DNA of 64,000 nt from Salipiger sp. CCB-MM3 (GCF_001687105.1 NZ_CP014595.1:1364001-1428000), one strand, 5' to 3'. Numbered from the stretch's first letter, positions 1 to 10,105 are shown. The notes: a model not told the origin generated them from the sequence alone. A program made the numbers and translations.

Positions 1-414
1 CTGCGCGCCTCGGTGCTGCGCCACCCGCCCGGCCACATCCAGCGCACCGCCGCGCATTTCCTGAGCCTTGGTCACTATGACAGCCTCGTGCGGCGAATCG
101 GACGCGCGCTTGGCGAAAGGCGGCAGGTGATGGAGGCCGAGATCGCCCGCAACGGGCTGGAGATCGCGGGCGTCGCGGCGCATGGCGGCTCGTCGTTCTG
201 GATGCGCGCGCCGCGCGGCGTCGATACCAAAGCGCTCGCCGCCGAGCTGCAGCGCGAGAGCGTTCTCATCGAGCCCGGCGCGCCGTTCTTCCAGAGCCCG
301 GATGCGCCGCGAAACTTCTATAGATTAGGCTATAGCTCGATCCCGTCGGAGCGCATCGCGCCGGGGCTGCAGCGCATTGCACAGGCGCTTGCACGTCCCC
401 GCAGGGAGGGCTAG
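1..414 (+). CDS. C-terminal part of PLP-dependent aminotransferase-fold protein, MocR/GntR-like (5' cut by window)
   Basis: The reading frame is open from base 1 to a TAG at 412-414, so the gene begins upstream of the window. The 137 visible residues look like the small domain of a fold-type I aminotransferase: an HPPGHIQRTAA stretch near the start, an LGHYD helix, and a FYRLGYSSI strand whose Arg is the usual carboxylate-binding position. In MocR-type regulators this domain follows an N-terminal GntR winged helix, and the HPPGH...LGHYD pattern fits that group. The DNA-binding half cannot be seen, so a plain aminotransferase remains possible. ribF starts 12 bases downstream in the same direction. 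Confidence 0.65.
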   Translation: MRASVLRHPPGHIQRTAAHFLSLGHYDSLVRRIGRALGERRQVMEAEIARNGLEIAGVAAHGGSSFWMRAPRGVDTKALAAELQRESVLIEPGAPFFQSPDAPRNFYRLGYSSIPSERIAPGLQRIAQALARPRREG

Positions 415-425
415 GGCTTTGCCCC

Positions 426-1358
426 ATGCGGACCATTCGTGATTACCAGTTCACCGAGCCCCGGGACCGGGGTGCCAGCGTCGCCATCGGCAATTTCGAT
501 GGCGTGCATCTTGGCCACCGCGCGGTGATCGAAATGGCCCGCGAGAAGGGCAATGGCGCGCCCTTCGGCGTGCTCACCTTCGAGCCGCACCCGCGCGAGT
601 TCTTCGCCCCCGATGCCCCGCCGTTCCGGCTGATGTCGGCCAAGGCGCGGGCCTCGCGGCTGGAGAAACTGGGTGTTGAGCGGCTGTTTGAGCTGAATTT
701 CAACGCCGCGCTGGCCGCGCTAACCCCCGAAGAGTTCGCCCGCGACGTGCTCACCGAGGGTCTGGGTCTGAGCCATGTGGTGGTGGGGGCCGATTTCTGC
801 TTTGGGAAACACCGCAAGGGCAAGGTGAGCGACCTGCAGCGTTTCGGTGCCGCGATGGGCTTTGGCGTGACCGTGGCCGAGATTCTGGATCAGGACGGCG
901 CGCAGATCAGTTCCACCGCGATCCGCAAGGCGCTGACCGAGGGCGACCCGCGGTCGGCGGCGGCGCAGCTTGGTCACTGGCACCGGATCGAGGGCGAGGT
1001 CGGCGGCGGCCAGCAGCTGGGCCGCAAGCTGGGCTACCCCACGGCCAATATGTCGATTGACGGGCTGCACCCGCCGCGCTTCGGCGTCTATGCGGTGCTG
1101 GTCGATGTGCTCGACGGGCCGCATAAGGGCAGCTACCACGGCGCCGCCTCGCTGGGCGTGCGGCCTATGTTCGGCGTCAACAGCGCCAACCTCGAAACCT
1201 TCCTCTTCGATTTTTCCGGCGATCTTTACGGCGCGACCCTCTCGGTCGGTCTGGTCGAGTTCCTGCGCCCCGAGTTGAAGTTCGACGGGCTCGACGCGCT
1301 GGTGGCGCAGATGGATCTCGACTGCGCCGAGGCGCGGCGCATTCTGGAGGCGCTATGA
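426..1358 (+). CDS. ribF: Bifunctional riboflavin kinase / FAD synthetase RibF
   Basis: Converts riboflavin to FMN and FMN to FAD in the cytoplasm. The 310 residues match the usual family length. The N-terminal nucleotidyltransferase half carries GNFDGVHLGH at residues 22-31 and the ISSTAIRKAL motif near 160. The C-terminal riboflavin kinase half begins with GRKLGYPTAN, the conserved flavin/ATP site. The stop overlaps the start of the next gene by 4 bases (ATGA), so the two are probably translated from one message. The identification is secure from both domains being complete. Confidence 0.95.
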   Translation: MRTIRDYQFTEPRDRGASVAIGNFDGVHLGHRAVIEMAREKGNGAPFGVLTFEPHPREFFAPDAPPFRLMSAKARASRLEKLGVERLFELNFNAALAALTPEEFARDVLTEGLGLSHVVVGADFCFGKHRKGKVSDLQRFGAAMGFGVTVAEILDQDGAQISSTAIRKALTEGDPRSAAAQLGHWHRIEGEVGGGQQLGRKLGYPTANMSIDGLHPPRFGVYAVLVDVLDGPHKGSYHGAASLGVRPMFGVNSANLETFLFDFSGDLYGATLSVGLVEFLRPELKFDGLDALVAQMDLDCAEARRILEAL

Positions 1359-1825
1359 GCGACCCGATCGACCGCAAGGGCCTCGCGCCGCGCTTCTGGG
1401 AAAGCAAACCGCTGAGCAAACTCAGCGAGGCCGAATGGGAAGCGCTCTGCGACGGCTGCGGCAAATGCTGCCTCAACAAGCTCGAGGACGAAGAAACCGG
1501 CGAGGTCGCGCTGACCTGTGTCGCCTGCCGTCTGCTCGACGATTCCAGCTGCCGTTGTTCACAATATGAAATCCGGCACCAGTTCGTGCCCGAATGCATC
1601 GTCCTGCGTCCCGACAATATCGACGAACACGCCTATTGGATGCCCCAGACCTGCGCCTACCGGCTGCTCTGGGAAGGGCGTCCGCTCTATGACTGGCACC
1701 CGCTGATCTCGGGCGATCCCGAGACGGTGCATGCCGCTGGCGTGTCGATGCGGGGCCGGACCGTCCCCGAGTTCGAGGTCGGCGAGGACGATTGGGAAGA
1801 CCACATTATCGAGGAGCCCACCTGA
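1355..1825 (+). CDS. YcgN-family cysteine-cluster protein (UPF0260)
   Basis: A 156-residue cytoplasmic protein with a dense cysteine cluster near residues 30-75: CDGCGKCC, then CVACRLLDD, SCRCSQY and a further Cys in VPEC. This is the signature of the YcgN/YkgJ group thought to bind metal or an Fe-S cluster; its biochemical role is not established. It is translationally coupled on both sides: it starts inside the ribF stop and its TGA is directly followed by the ATG of the threonine aldolase gene. The linkage to a flavin cofactor gene may be incidental. Confidence 0.85.
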   Translation: MSDPIDRKGLAPRFWESKPLSKLSEAEWEALCDGCGKCCLNKLEDEETGEVALTCVACRLLDDSSCRCSQYEIRHQFVPECIVLRPDNIDEHAYWMPQTCAYRLLWEGRPLYDWHPLISGDPETVHAAGVSMRGRTVPEFEVGEDDWEDHIIEEPT

Positions 1826-2869
1826 ATGTTCTTTGCCTCCGACAATTCCGGCCCCGTTCCTCCGCAGGTGCTGGACGCGCTGACCCGCGCCAACACCGGC
1901 CATACGCTGGGCTACGGAGCCGACGTGCTGTCGATGCAGGTCGCCGAACGCATCCGCACGCTTTTCGAGGCGCCCTCGGCGGCGGTCTATCTGGTGCCCA
2001 CCGGCACGGCGGCCAACTCGCTGGCGCTGGCCTGCCTCTGCCCGCCCTACGCCACGGTGTTCTGCTCGCCGGTGGCGCATATCCACGAAGATGAGTGCAA
2101 CGCGCCCGAGTTCTACATGGGCGGCGCCAAGCTGACGCTGGTGCCGGGCGAGGACCGCATGACCCCCGAGGCGCTGCGCGCAGCGATCGAGGGCGAGCAG
2201 AACCGCGGCGTGCATGGCCCCAAGCGCGGGCCGGTTTCGATCACCCAGCTTACCGAGAAGGGCAACTTCTACACGCTCGAAGAGCTGCGCGCGCTGACCG
2301 CCGTGGCCCGTGAATATGGGCTGCCGGTGCATCTCGATGGTGCGCGCTTCGCCAATGCGGCGGTGAAACTGGGCGCCACGCCCGCCGAGATGAGCTGGAA
2401 GTCCGGCGTCGACATCTGCGTCTTCGGCGGCACCAAGAACGGGCTGATGGGCGTCGAAGCGGTGGTGATCTTCGATTCCGAGAAGGCGCAGGAGTTCGAA
2501 TACCGCCGCAAGCGCGGCGCGCATCTCTTCTCCAAGCACCGCTATCTGGCGGCACAGATGGATGCCTATCTCGAAGGCGATCTGTGGAAGGATCTGGCCG
2601 AGCGCGCCAATGCCCGCTGCGAGCAGCTGGTGCAGGGGCTCGAGCAACTGGGCGTGACGGTACTGACCGAGAGCTATGCCAACATGGCCTTCGTTGAGAT
2701 GCCGCGCGACGCGCATCGCAAAGTGCAGGCGGCGGGGGCAACCTACTACGTCTCGGGGGATCTGGAAGGCGACGGCGGCGAGCTGCTGACCGGGCGTCTG
2801 GTCTGCGACTGGTCGCTGGAGCCCGAGGACGTCAGTGCCTTCCTGAGCGCTGTGCGCGAGGCGGTCTGA
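1826..2869 (+). CDS. ltaE: Low-specificity L-threonine aldolase
   Basis: PLP enzyme that cleaves L-threonine or allo-threonine to glycine and acetaldehyde. The 347-residue length is typical. The N-terminus MFFASDNSGPVPP, the HLDGARFANA strand (Asp for the PLP pyridine nitrogen) and FGGTKNGLMG with the Schiff-base lysine at about residue 204 are all present. The ATG immediately follows the TGA of the preceding Cys-cluster gene, with no spacer, so translation depends on coupling or on a binding site inside that gene (GAGGAG at 1811-1816). Last gene of the ribF run. Confidence 0.92.
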   Translation: MFFASDNSGPVPPQVLDALTRANTGHTLGYGADVLSMQVAERIRTLFEAPSAAVYLVPTGTAANSLALACLCPPYATVFCSPVAHIHEDECNAPEFYMGGAKLTLVPGEDRMTPEALRAAIEGEQNRGVHGPKRGPVSITQLTEKGNFYTLEELRALTAVAREYGLPVHLDGARFANAAVKLGATPAEMSWKSGVDICVFGGTKNGLMGVEAVVIFDSEKAQEFEYRRKRGAHLFSKHRYLAAQMDAYLEGDLWKDLAERANARCEQLVQGLEQLGVTVLTESYANMAFVEMPRDAHRKVQAAGATYYVSGDLEGDGGELLTGRLVCDWSLEPEDVSAFLSAVREAV

Positions 2870-2921
2870 TCCGCAGGCCACGGCCCTAGGGGCCAAGGGC
2901 GAAATTGCTGGGAAGACATCT

Positions 2922-2945
2922 GCAAGAGCCTTCGAAGGCTCTTGC
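2922..2945. terminator. Perfect 24-bp palindrome between convergent ltaE and hspQ
   Basis: A perfect inverted repeat GCAAGAGCC-TTCGAA-GGCTCTTGC lies one base past the hspQ stop codon (minus strand) and 52 bases past ltaE. There is no T-run on either strand, so it is a weak or factor-assisted terminator at best. Its position between convergent genes supports a shared 3'-end role. Confidence 0.45.
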
Positions 2946-2946
2946 C

Positions 2947-3273
2947 TCAGTTCAGCTGGAAGTGCAGCTCGTAGCTGCCGTCGATGAACGCCCCGAAGAG
3001 ATCGGGAATATCCGGGTGCTCCACCGGTTCGCCCGAGTAATCGGCGATGAGGTTCTGCTCGGACACATAGGCGACGTAGAAGCTCTGATCGTTCTCGGCC
3101 AGCAGGTGGTAGAACGGCTGCTCGCGGCTCGGGCGCGCCTCTTCGGGAATGGCCTCATACCACTCCTCGGTGTTGCTGAACTCGGGGTCCACATCAAAGA
3201 CCACACCCCGGAATGGGTGCTTGCGATGGCGGACGACCTGGCCCAGATGATATTTCGCGCGCTGTGTGTGCAT
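2947..3273 (-). CDS. hspQ: Heat-shock / hemimethylated-DNA-binding protein HspQ
   Basis: A 108-residue protein with the YccV/HspQ fold: KYHLGQVVRHRKHPFRGVVFDVDPEF at the start, FYHLLAEND and YVSEQNL in the middle. In E. coli HspQ modulates Lon-dependent degradation and binds hemimethylated DNA. The frame stays open upstream, but the start at 3273 is chosen because CAGAGG sits 6 bases ahead of it and the protein then has the family length; upstream residues have no family-like sequence. It converges on ltaE across a perfect palindrome. Confidence 0.9.
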   Translation of the reverse strand: MHTQRAKYHLGQVVRHRKHPFRGVVFDVDPEFSNTEEWYEAIPEEARPSREQPFYHLLAENDQSFYVAYVSEQNLIADYSGEPVEHPDIPDLFGAFIDGSYELHFQLN

Positions 3274-3524
3274 GGATACCTCTGAGAACAATTTTTGACA
3301 TTTTTTGGGCAACTTGTCCAACGCCGAGCCCCATTTGCTCGGAAACACACTGTGGCCTGCGGGCCGACAGTTCGGCGGCAAACCGCCGTGTTGGCCAATT
3401 CCCGCGCACGCCCCGGAGTTCCCGGGATTGAAGGAATTGTGATTCCAACGGGGCCGGCTTTGAGCTAAAATAATCGTCAATAAAAGACAAAAAACACCAC
3501 AAGAGCAGAAAAAGCGAGAGGCAG

Positions 3525-4121
3525 ATGAGCAGATGGCTTCGCGCGGCGGCACTGGTTCTATTGGCCGCGTCCTGCGGAGGTGGCGGTGCCGGACGGGCAC
3601 CGAACAACCTCGAGGACGCATGCGCCATCATCCGTGAGCGCCCGAATTACATCCGCGCCTTCCGTGCCGCCGAACGCAAATGGGGCGTTCCGGTACATGT
3701 GCAGATGGCGACGATCTATCAGGAAAGCAAGTTCATCTCGGACGCGCGGACTCCGTTCCGCTATGCGCTCGGGGTGATTCCCTATGGCCGGCAAAGCTCG
3801 GCCTATGGCTACAGTCAGGCGCTGGACGGCACCTGGGACGAATATGTGGAAGCCACCGGAAAATGGCGCGCCGACCGCGATGACATCCGCGACGCGACCG
3901 ACTTCATGGGCTGGTATATGTCCGGAAGCCGCGACCGGCTGGGCATCAGCCTGCGCGACGCGCGCAACCAGTATCTCGCCTATCACGAGGGCCGCACCGG
4001 CTTTGCCCGCGGCACCTATAACGGCAAGTCTTGGCTGATGCGCGTGGCCGAGGACGTGGGCAACCGGGCGGTGGTCTATGAGGTGCAGCTCGCCAACTGC
4101 CGGCAGGCGCGCCGCTGGTAA
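3525..4121 (+). CDS. Small SLT-type lytic transglycosylase lipoprotein
   Basis: 198 residues with an N-terminal hydrophobic segment ending in the lipobox LAASC (Cys17), so it is predicted to be a lipid-anchored envelope protein. IYQESKF supplies the catalytic Glu (about residue 67), followed by GYSQALDGTW and an AYHEG stretch, which is the arrangement of SLT-domain transglycosylases that cleave the MurNAc-GlcNAc bond of peptidoglycan. GAGAGG precedes the ATG. The 250-base region before it is AT-richer than its surroundings and probably holds divergent promoters for this gene and hspQ, but no unambiguous hexamer pair is called. Confidence 0.85.
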   Translation: MSRWLRAAALVLLAASCGGGGAGRAPNNLEDACAIIRERPNYIRAFRAAERKWGVPVHVQMATIYQESKFISDARTPFRYALGVIPYGRQSSAYGYSQALDGTWDEYVEATGKWRADRDDIRDATDFMGWYMSGSRDRLGISLRDARNQYLAYHEGRTGFARGTYNGKSWLMRVAEDVGNRAVVYEVQLANCRQARRW

Positions 4122-4149
4122 GCGGCTGCGGCCCTCCCCTCGAAACTGA

Positions 4150-4176
4150 AAAGGCCGGGCGCTCTGCCCGGCCTTT
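4150..4176. terminator. Bidirectional rho-independent-type terminator
   Basis: AAAGGCCGGGC pairs perfectly with GCCCGGCCTTT around a GCTCT loop. It lies between two convergent genes, 28 bases past the transglycosylase stop and 3 bases past the lolA stop, and is flanked by A/T-rich ends on both strands. Confidence 0.85.
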
Positions 4177-4179
4177 CGC

Positions 4180-4761
4180 TTATTTCACTCGGTTCACGTC
4201 GAACACCGAGTTGGGCAGGTTCTTATCGGCGAGCGCGCCCAGCACCACGGTGGTCTTGGAGCCGTTTCCATCGGTGATCACCCATTGCCGCAGCTGCACC
4301 GGGTTGCCGGTGAACTTCATCTGGATCGAGCCGCGGTCGGGGTGCTCGGGGTCCTGCGCGGTGACCGTGGTGGCGGTGCCGTCATAGCTGTGGCCGGTCA
4401 CCATCCCCGCGCGGCCAAGGTTGACGTTCTTGGCGAGAATGATCGACAGCGGCGTCTGGCTCAGCGGGTAGGTCTCGGGCTGGCCGCCCAGCTTCTTGTC
4501 GAAGACATAGACCGCCCCCGCCCAGGCCAGAACCAGCGCCTGCTCGGGCGGCTTGTATTCAAAGCGCACCTTGCCCGGCCGCTTGATCGAGATCGTGCCG
4601 GTAGAGATCGAGCCGTCGCCATTGATCTGGGTGAACTGGCCCTGCGCCGACTGGATCGAATTAAGGTATTGCGACACCTCGCCCAGCGAGAGCTTCTGCG
4701 CCGCCGCCGGCAGCGTGGTGAGCACAAGCGCCGTGAGCGCGGCGATGAAAGTGCGGATCAT
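4180..4761 (-). CDS. lolA: Outer-membrane lipoprotein carrier protein LolA
   Basis: Periplasmic chaperone that carries lipoproteins from the LolCDE complex to the outer membrane. 193 residues from the start at 4761, which follows an AAGAGGA binding site; a signal peptide MIRTFIAALTALVLTTLPAAA is then exactly at the N-terminus. SAQGQFTQ, ISTGTISIKRPGKVRFEY and QWVITDGNG are characteristic LolA strands. A longer frame upstream (to 4797) would bury the signal peptide and is rejected. It is downstream of ftsK on the same strand but separated from it by a terminator and a repeat. Confidence 0.93.
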   Translation of the reverse strand: MIRTFIAALTALVLTTLPAAAQKLSLGEVSQYLNSIQSAQGQFTQINGDGSISTGTISIKRPGKVRFEYKPPEQALVLAWAGAVYVFDKKLGGQPETYPLSQTPLSIILAKNVNLGRAGMVTGHSYDGTATTVTAQDPEHPDRGSIQMKFTGNPVQLRQWVITDGNGSKTTVVLGALADKNLPNSVFDVNRVK

Positions 4762-4965
4762 TCCGTTTGGTCCTCTTGCTCGGGGTCTGCCATCCATATC
4801 GCACGCCCCCTTGGTGTTATGCGATAGCAGGCAGGCGTTGCAGCCTATCTAGGGCGCCCGGACGCGCGATCAAAGGCTTGCCGGTGCCCCGCCGCCCCGA
4901 AACGGCGTCACTTCGCCCAAACCCGCGCTCCGGCCTGCAGTCAGGCCCACAGCGTAGCTCGAAAA

Positions 4966-5035
4966 GGGGGCTCCGCCCCCGCGCGCCCCTGCGGGCCACG
5001 CTCCCCCGGCGTATTTTGGAAGAGAAGAAGACCAA
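4966..5035 (+). repeat. Dispersed GC-rich intergenic repeat, copy A
   Basis: GGGGGCTCCGCCCCC, a GC-rich spacer containing CCCTGCGGG, then CTCCCCCGG and GTATTTTGGAAGAGAAGAAG. The same order of blocks recurs at 14022-14085 (copy B). It resembles a repeat I remember from many Rhodobacteraceae intergenic regions; its function is not known to me. The first block is itself a small hairpin. Confidence 0.6.
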
Positions 5036-5040
5036 GAAAG

Positions 5041-5068
5041 AAGCCCGGGAGCGCACACCCCCGGGCTT
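5041..5068 (-). terminator. Terminator of ftsK
   Basis: AAGCCCGGG and CCCGGGCTT form a perfect 9-bp stem around a 10-base loop, 52 bases past the ftsK stop. Read on the minus strand, the stem is followed by a T/C-rich tract (CTTTCTTGGTCTTCTTCTCT). Confidence 0.75.
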
Positions 5069-5119
5069 CTTCTCTTTTCAAATACGCATGGCGCGCCAGA
5101 CGGGCCAGCGCAGCGCCTC

Positions 5120-8100
5120 TTATTGCTCGGGCACGAGGATCTCGCGCTTGCCGACGTGGTTCGCCGCCGAGACGACGCCCTCGTCTTCCATCTGCTCCAC
5201 AAGCCGCGCGGCCTTGTTATAGCCGATGCCGAGCTTGCGCTGGATGTAGGAGGTCGAGCACTTGCGGTCCTTGATGACGATGCCCACCGCCTGATCGTAG
5301 AGCGCGTCCTCGCCATCGGTGTTGCCGCCGGTGTTGAGCCCGAGAACCGCGTCGATATTGTCGGCCTTCTCCTCGTCGGGGCCCTGCACCACGCCCGAGA
5401 CATATTCCGGCGGGCCGAAGGCCTTGAGGTGGTTCACCACCTCCTCGACTTCCTCGTCCGACACGAAGGGACCGTGACAGCGGGTGATACGCGCGCCGCC
5501 CGCCATATAGAGCATGTCGCCCATGCCCAGCAGCTGTTCGGCGCCCATCTCACCAAGGATGGTGCGGCTGTCGATCTTCGAGGTCACCTGGAAGGAGATC
5601 CGGGTCGGGAAGTTGGCCTTGATCGTGCCGGTGATCACGTCCACCGAGGGGCGCTGCGTCGCCATGATCAGGTGGATGCCGCTCGCCCGCGCCATCTGCG
5701 CAAGGCGCTGGATGCAGGCCTCGATTTCCTTGCCCGCGACCATCATCAGGTCGGCCATCTCGTCGACGATGACCACGATATAGGGCATCTTGCGCGGTTC
5801 GAACTCTTCGGTCTCGAACACCGGCTCGCCGGTCTCGTCGTCAAAGCCCGTCTGCACGGTGCGCTTGAACATCTCGCCCTTGCTGAGCGCCTCGGCGACG
5901 CGGCCATTGTAGCCGTCGATGTTGCGAACGCCCATCTTCGACATCTTGCGGTAGCGGTCTTCCATCTCGCCCACCACCCATTTGAGGGCCACGACGGCCT
6001 TCTTGGGGTCGGTCACAACAGGGCTGAGCAGATGCGGGATGCCGTCATAGACGGAAAGTTCCAGCATCTTGGGGTCGATCATCACCAGACGCAGATCCTC
6101 GGGGGTGAGCTTGTAGAGCAGCGACAGGATCATCGTGTTGATCGCCACCGACTTGCCCGAACCGGTGGTGCCGGCGATCAGCAGGTGGGGCATCTTGGCG
6201 AGGTTGGCCACCACCGCGTCGCCGCCGATGTCCTTGCCGAGCGCCAGCGGCAGGCGCTGGTTGCCGTCACCGTAGTCGCGGCTCGAGAGGATCTCACGGA
6301 AGGACACCATCTCGCGCTTGTCGTTCGGCAGTTCGATGCCGATCACCGAGCGGCCGGGAACGGTCGAGACACGCGCCGACAGCGCCGACATCGAGCGGGC
6401 GATGTCATCGGCAAGCCCGATGACGCGGCTGGCCTTGAGGCCCGGCGCGGGTTCCAGCTCGTACATGGTGACCACGGGGCCGGGACGGACCGAGACGATC
6501 TCGCCCTTCACGCCGTAATCGTCGAGCACCGTCTCCAGCATCCGCGCGTTCTCTTCCAGCGCCTCGTCGGACAGAACGTGGCGCTCGATGTTCTCGGGAT
6601 TGGCCAGCAGGTGCAGCGGCGGCAGTTCATAATCCACCGCCTTGTCGTCGAACCCGAGACCGGGCTGCGCCTCTTCCTGCGCGCGGCGCGAGGGCTGCAT
6701 CGGCTTGGGCTCGGCCTTCTGCACCACCTTCTTGGGCTGCATCACCGGGATCGCGGGGCGCGGCGCCTGCATCTGCGCCGGCTCTGCCGACCAGCTTTGC
6801 ACGTCGTAGCCGTCGTCATCCGCGTCATCGCCGTCGAACTGGTCCTGCGCGGAGGCATCGTAGCCGCCATCATCATAGCCAGCATCGTAGGTCTGCGCCT
6901 CATAGCCGTCGGCGTAGTCTTCCGCGCCGTAGCTCTCTGCACCGTAGGTCTCGGCGCCGTGGTCATCCTCGGCATAGCTGGGCTTGGCATAGGCTTGACG
7001 GGCCGGCTGGGCAGGTGCGGCGGCGCGAGGTTGGGGCTGCGCGTCGAACGCGGCAGGCGCCTCGTCACCGTAATCGTCGAAGTCGCGGTAGTCGTCGAAG
7101 TTGTCCGCCTCATAGGGGTCTTCGGCATGGGTAAAGGGCGCGGGGCCAGCGGGCTGCGCATAACCCTGCGGCTGCGCCGTGTACTCGGCCCGGTGCTCGG
7201 GCGCCTGCGGCACCGCGCGCGATGCGGTCAGCGGCGGCTCGGGCGGCAGTTGCTCGGCGGCCTGCGCGGCAGTGAGCGGCGGCTCGGCGCGCAGCATCTG
7301 CGTCGGCTTGTAGATCAGCGGCTGCGGGCCACGGCCCCGGCCCTTGGTCAGCGGCTTGCTGGGATCCTCGGAGCGGCTTGCACCAAAGGTCGGCGCAATG
7401 CCCCGGCGGCGGGTCTTCACCGCATGGGCGATCTTGGCACGGATACGGTCTTCGCCGGTGTCGGGTTCCACGGGGAGCAGCTCCACCTCGTCGTCATAAT
7501 AGTCGGGCTCGGGCTCGGCGCGGCGGGTGATGCGCGCCAAAAGGCCGGGCTTTTTGGCGGGCTCGGGCGCGGCGCGAGGCGGCGCAACAGGAGCAACCGG
7601 GGCGGGCGCCGGAGTGGCGGCCTCTTCCCAAGCCTGCATTTGCGCGTAGGCATAGGCGTCATCCTCGTCGAGCAGCTCGGGCTCTTCGGGCTCAAGCTCC
7701 AGCGGCGGCGGCGTGGCACGGCGCACCCGCGAGCTGCTGCGCTGCGGAGCCGGGGCCGGGGCGGGCGCAGGGGCGGGCTCTTCGACATAGTCCTGCGCAT
7801 AGGCATGCTCGGGCAGCGCGTGGTCATCTTCGGCATAGCCATCCTGCGCAGCCGCCCAAGCCTCGGCCTCGGCAGCCTCTTCGGCGCGGCGCGCGCGGCG
7901 GTCAGAATGCGCGGCCTGCGCGCGCTGCGCGGCCTGCATCGCCCCGCCCGCACCCCGGCCGAGCAGGCTCAGCAGCGAGGCGTAGGACATGATCAGCCCG
8001 ACCAGAAGGAAGCGACCGATGCTCTGCAACTCGTCCTTGGTGAAGCCCAGAACGAAGGCCCCAAGCGCCAGCAAGCCGACACCCAGCAGGACCGTCAGCA

Positions 8101-8596
8101 GCTTCAGACCGAAACCGGCGCTGAGCGGCAGGATGCCAAGCGCGGTGCCCATCATCATGTCGCCGAACAGCCCGCCAAGGCCGAAGCTGTGGGTCCATTC
8201 CGGCCCGGTTTCCAGCCCCGCGGCATAGATCGAGGCCAGCGCGATCCAGATCGGCGCAAAGACCACGCGCGGCAGCGCGCGCTCGTCGCCGCGATGCAGG
8301 GCAAGGCGAACGCCCCAGACCAGCAGCACCAGCGCGAGACCCCAGCTGCCCAGACCGACGATCATGAACAGCGGCGCAGAGACCGAGGCACCAAGACGGC
8401 CCAGCCAGTTCTGCACCGGAGCATCGGTGGCCGACAGCCACGAGGGATCATCGGGCGTGTAGGACCCGATCATCGCCGCCGCCAGTAGGCCAAGGACAAT
8501 CAGGGCCAAACCGCCAAGCTCCTTGCCCCGCTTCTCGATTGCGGCCTGCATGTTGCTGTCGAAGAGCGGGTCGCGCCCTTTCACCTGATATGCCAT
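5120..8596 (-). CDS. ftsK: DNA translocase FtsK
   Basis: 1158-residue septal DNA pump that clears and dimer-resolves chromosomes at division. Hydrophobic segments in roughly the first 210 residues form the N-terminal membrane domain. A long low-complexity linker follows (about 230-640), rich in Ala, Pro, Gln, Glu, Asp and Tyr with repeated acidic DYDD/AYAE-type runs. The motor carries Walker A GTTGSGKS near residue 812 and Walker [10 protein letters not shown] near 942. The C-terminal winged-helix gamma domain (about 1090-1158) has the [18 protein letters not shown] segment that reads KOPS. The start [17 protein letters not shown] is family-like. Low complexity of the linker explains long open frames on the opposite strand. 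Confidence 0.96.
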   Translation of the reverse strand: MAYQVKGRDPLFDSNMQAAIEKRGKELGGLALIVLGLLAAAMIGSYTPDDPSWLSATDAPVQNWLGRLGASVSAPLFMIVGLGSWGLALVLLVWGVRLALHRGDERALPRVVFAPIWIALASIYAAGLETGPEWTHSFGLGGLFGDMMMGTALGILPLSAGFGLKLLTVLLGVGLLALGAFVLGFTKDELQSIGRFLLVGLIMSYASLLSLLGRGAGGAMQAAQRAQAAHSDRRARRAEEAAEAEAWAAAQDGYAEDDHALPEHAYAQDYVEEPAPAPAPAPAPQRSSSRVRRATPPPLELEPEEPELLDEDDAYAYAQMQAWEEAATPAPAPVAPVAPPRAAPEPAKKPGLLARITRRAEPEPDYYDDEVELLPVEPDTGEDRIRAKIAHAVKTRRRGIAPTFGASRSEDPSKPLTKGRGRGPQPLIYKPTQMLRAEPPLTAAQAAEQLPPEPPLTASRAVPQAPEHRAEYTAQPQGYAQPAGPAPFTHAEDPYEADNFDDYRDFDDYGDEAPAAFDAQPQPRAAAPAQPARQAYAKPSYAEDDHGAETYGAESYGAEDYADGYEAQTYDAGYDDGGYDASAQDQFDGDDADDDGYDVQSWSAEPAQMQAPRPAIPVMQPKKVVQKAEPKPMQPSRRAQEEAQPGLGFDDKAVDYELPPLHLLANPENIERHVLSDEALEENARMLETVLDDYGVKGEIVSVRPGPVVTMYELEPAPGLKASRVIGLADDIARSMSALSARVSTVPGRSVIGIELPNDKREMVSFREILSSRDYGDGNQRLPLALGKDIGGDAVVANLAKMPHLLIAGTTGSGKSVAINTMILSLLYKLTPEDLRLVMIDPKMLELSVYDGIPHLLSPVVTDPKKAVVALKWVVGEMEDRYRKMSKMGVRNIDGYNGRVAEALSKGEMFKRTVQTGFDDETGEPVFETEEFEPRKMPYIVVIVDEMADLMMVAGKEIEACIQRLAQMARASGIHLIMATQRPSVDVITGTIKANFPTRISFQVTSKIDSRTILGEMGAEQLLGMGDMLYMAGGARITRCHGPFVSDEEVEEVVNHLKAFGPPEYVSGVVQGPDEEKADNIDAVLGLNTGGNTDGEDALYDQAVGIVIKDRKCSTSYIQRKLGIGYNKAARLVEQMEDEGVVSAANHVGKREILVPEQ

Positions 8597-8618
8597 TGCC
8601 TCGCCTCGTTGTTTTTTC

Positions 8619-9800
8619 TTATTGCCCGTACAGGCAGTCCCGGATGCGGGTCAGCCCCTGTTCGGTCTCGTCACGGCTCGCCACAAGGGCGACCCGGATG
8701 AACCCCTTCCCCGGATTTCCATCCGCGGTGTCGCGCGACAGATAGGCGCCGGGCAGAACCCGCACGCCGGTTTCCTGCCAGAGCTTCAGCGCCGCCGCTT
8801 CGCCGTCTTCGACCGGAAGCCACAGGAAAAATCCTGCCTGCGGCGGCATATAGCCCGGCACATTGCCAAAGATGCGGTCCGCCAGCTCGAATTTCTCCAG
8901 ATAAAGCGCGCGGTTCTCTTCCACATGCGCCTCGTCGGCCCAGACCTGTTCCGACACGCGCTGCACCGGTAGCGGCAACGGTGCGCCCGCAAAAGCGCGG
9001 TGCTGCTTGATCCGGCGCAGGCTCTCGGGGCCACCGGCCACGAAGCCAGAGCGCAGGCCCGGCAGGTTCGAACGCTTGGACAGCGAGTGAAAGATCACCA
9101 CCCGCTCGGGGTCGGCGCCCATCTCATGCGCCACCTGCAGCGCGCCCACGGGGGCCTCGCCACGGTAGATCTCGGAATAGCACTCGTCGGCGAGAATCTG
9201 GAAATCGTGCTTTTCGCCAAGCGCGATCAGCTCCTGCCAGTACTCACGGCTCGCCACCGCGCCCTGCGGGTTGGCCGGGGAACAGATGTAGATCAGCGCC
9301 GTGCGCGCCAGCAGGTCCTCGGGCAGCCCCGCGATATCCGGCAGATGGCCGGTTTCGGCGGTGGCGTTCACATAGACCGGCTCTGAGCCGACCGAGAGCC
9401 CTGCCACGGCGTAGACCTGATAGAAGGGGTTCGGCATCAGCACGACCGGCTGCTGGCCGTTCTTCGTCTCGGGGCAGAGCGCCATGGCGGCGTTGTAAAG
9501 CCCCTCGCGCGTGCCATTGACCGGCGAAAGCTGGGTGTCGGGGTCGATGTTCACGCCGTAACGGCGCGCCACCCATGCAGCGATGGCCGCGCGCAGTTCG
9601 GCGGTGCCGTCATTGGGCGGGTACTTGCCGAACTCCTGCACGGTCGCGGCCAGCACCTCTCCGACGAAGGCCGGAAAGGGGTGCTTGGGCTCGCCGATGG
9701 TCATGTGAATGACCTCACCACCCGGCTCGAACGAGTCGATGAGCGCCCGCAGGCGCGGGAACGCGTAAGCCGGAAGGTTCGAAAACCGTTCGGGGAACAT
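8619..9800 (-). CDS. dapC: Class I aminotransferase, probable N-succinyldiaminopimelate aminotransferase DapC
   Basis: 393 residues, fold-type I PLP enzyme. The Schiff-base lysine is in [16 protein letters not shown] near residue 240; [20 protein letters not shown] and the FIRVAL carboxylate-binding strand are in order. The N-terminus [18 protein letters not shown] is typical of the alphaproteobacterial DapC-like group, which converts N-succinyl-2-amino-6-ketopimelate to N-succinyl-LL-DAP with glutamate. The start at 9800 is chosen because the 108 codons upstream have no family character. dapE, the next pathway step, lies 1.7 kb away and supports the assignment. It is 22 bases from the ftsK start, so both may be one operon. 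Confidence 0.8.
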   Translation of the reverse strand: MFPERFSNLPAYAFPRLRALIDSFEPGGEVIHMTIGEPKHPFPAFVGEVLAATVQEFGKYPPNDGTAELRAAIAAWVARRYGVNIDPDTQLSPVNGTREGLYNAAMALCPETKNGQQPVVLMPNPFYQVYAVAGLSVGSEPVYVNATAETGHLPDIAGLPEDLLARTALIYICSPANPQGAVASREYWQELIALGEKHDFQILADECYSEIYRGEAPVGALQVAHEMGADPERVVIFHSLSKRSNLPGLRSGFVAGGPESLRRIKQHRAFAGAPLPLPVQRVSEQVWADEAHVEENRALYLEKFELADRIFGNVPGYMPPQAGFFLWLPVEDGEAAALKLWQETGVRVLPGAYLSRDTADGNPGKGFIRVALVASRDETEQGLTRIRDCLYGQ

Positions 9801-10105
9801 GCCAGTACTGCCTCTATGGTCCGGGATCGTATACGCCCCGTTTTGCCGTAAGGATACGCAAGGCGGTACGCTTCGTCTACCGGAACTCCACGTGGTCAAA
9901 GCGCTGTGGCGCGAATGCCGCAGCGTAGCAAAATTTTTCGCGACTGTCTCGGGCTGCCGGGATTTCGATCGGGAGTTCCAAAGCTTAGCCCCCCTGCCCC
10001 GCCGCTCGCTCTGCTCCTGCGCTGGCTCTGCCGGGATGTGCCGCGGTGTCTTACATGCGCGCTGCAGCCGCGCTACGAACGGCGGGACACAGGCAGGAGA
10101 GCAGC
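9801..10105. other. 305-base divergent intergenic region
   Basis: Separates the divergent dapC-like gene and the anion transporter gene, so it must hold both promoters. It is less GC-rich near 9830-9960, with GTATACG and AAAATTTTT patches, but no convincing hexamer pair or operator was identified. No coding frame is supported. Confidence 0.5.

Larger units (their letters stand above)
4762..5119. other. 358-base intergenic region between lolA and ftsK
   Basis: No credible coding frame is seen. It holds the dispersed GC-rich element at 4966-5035 and the ftsK terminator hairpin at 5041-5068. The lolA promoter must lie in the 4762-4960 part; no clear -35/-10 pair was recognised. Confidence 0.6.

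Noticed and set aside
1559..2896. 445-codon open frame opposite the threonine aldolase gene
   Set aside because: Covers the plus-strand genes with intact PLP and Cys motifs; composition is His/Arg/Gln-rich and unlike neighbours.
5123..8488. Very long open frame opposite ftsK (over 1100 codons)
   Set aside because: It mirrors ftsK codon by codon in a GC-rich sequence; ftsK has complete family domains, while the antisense product is His/Arg/Gly-rich and low complexity with no family sequence.
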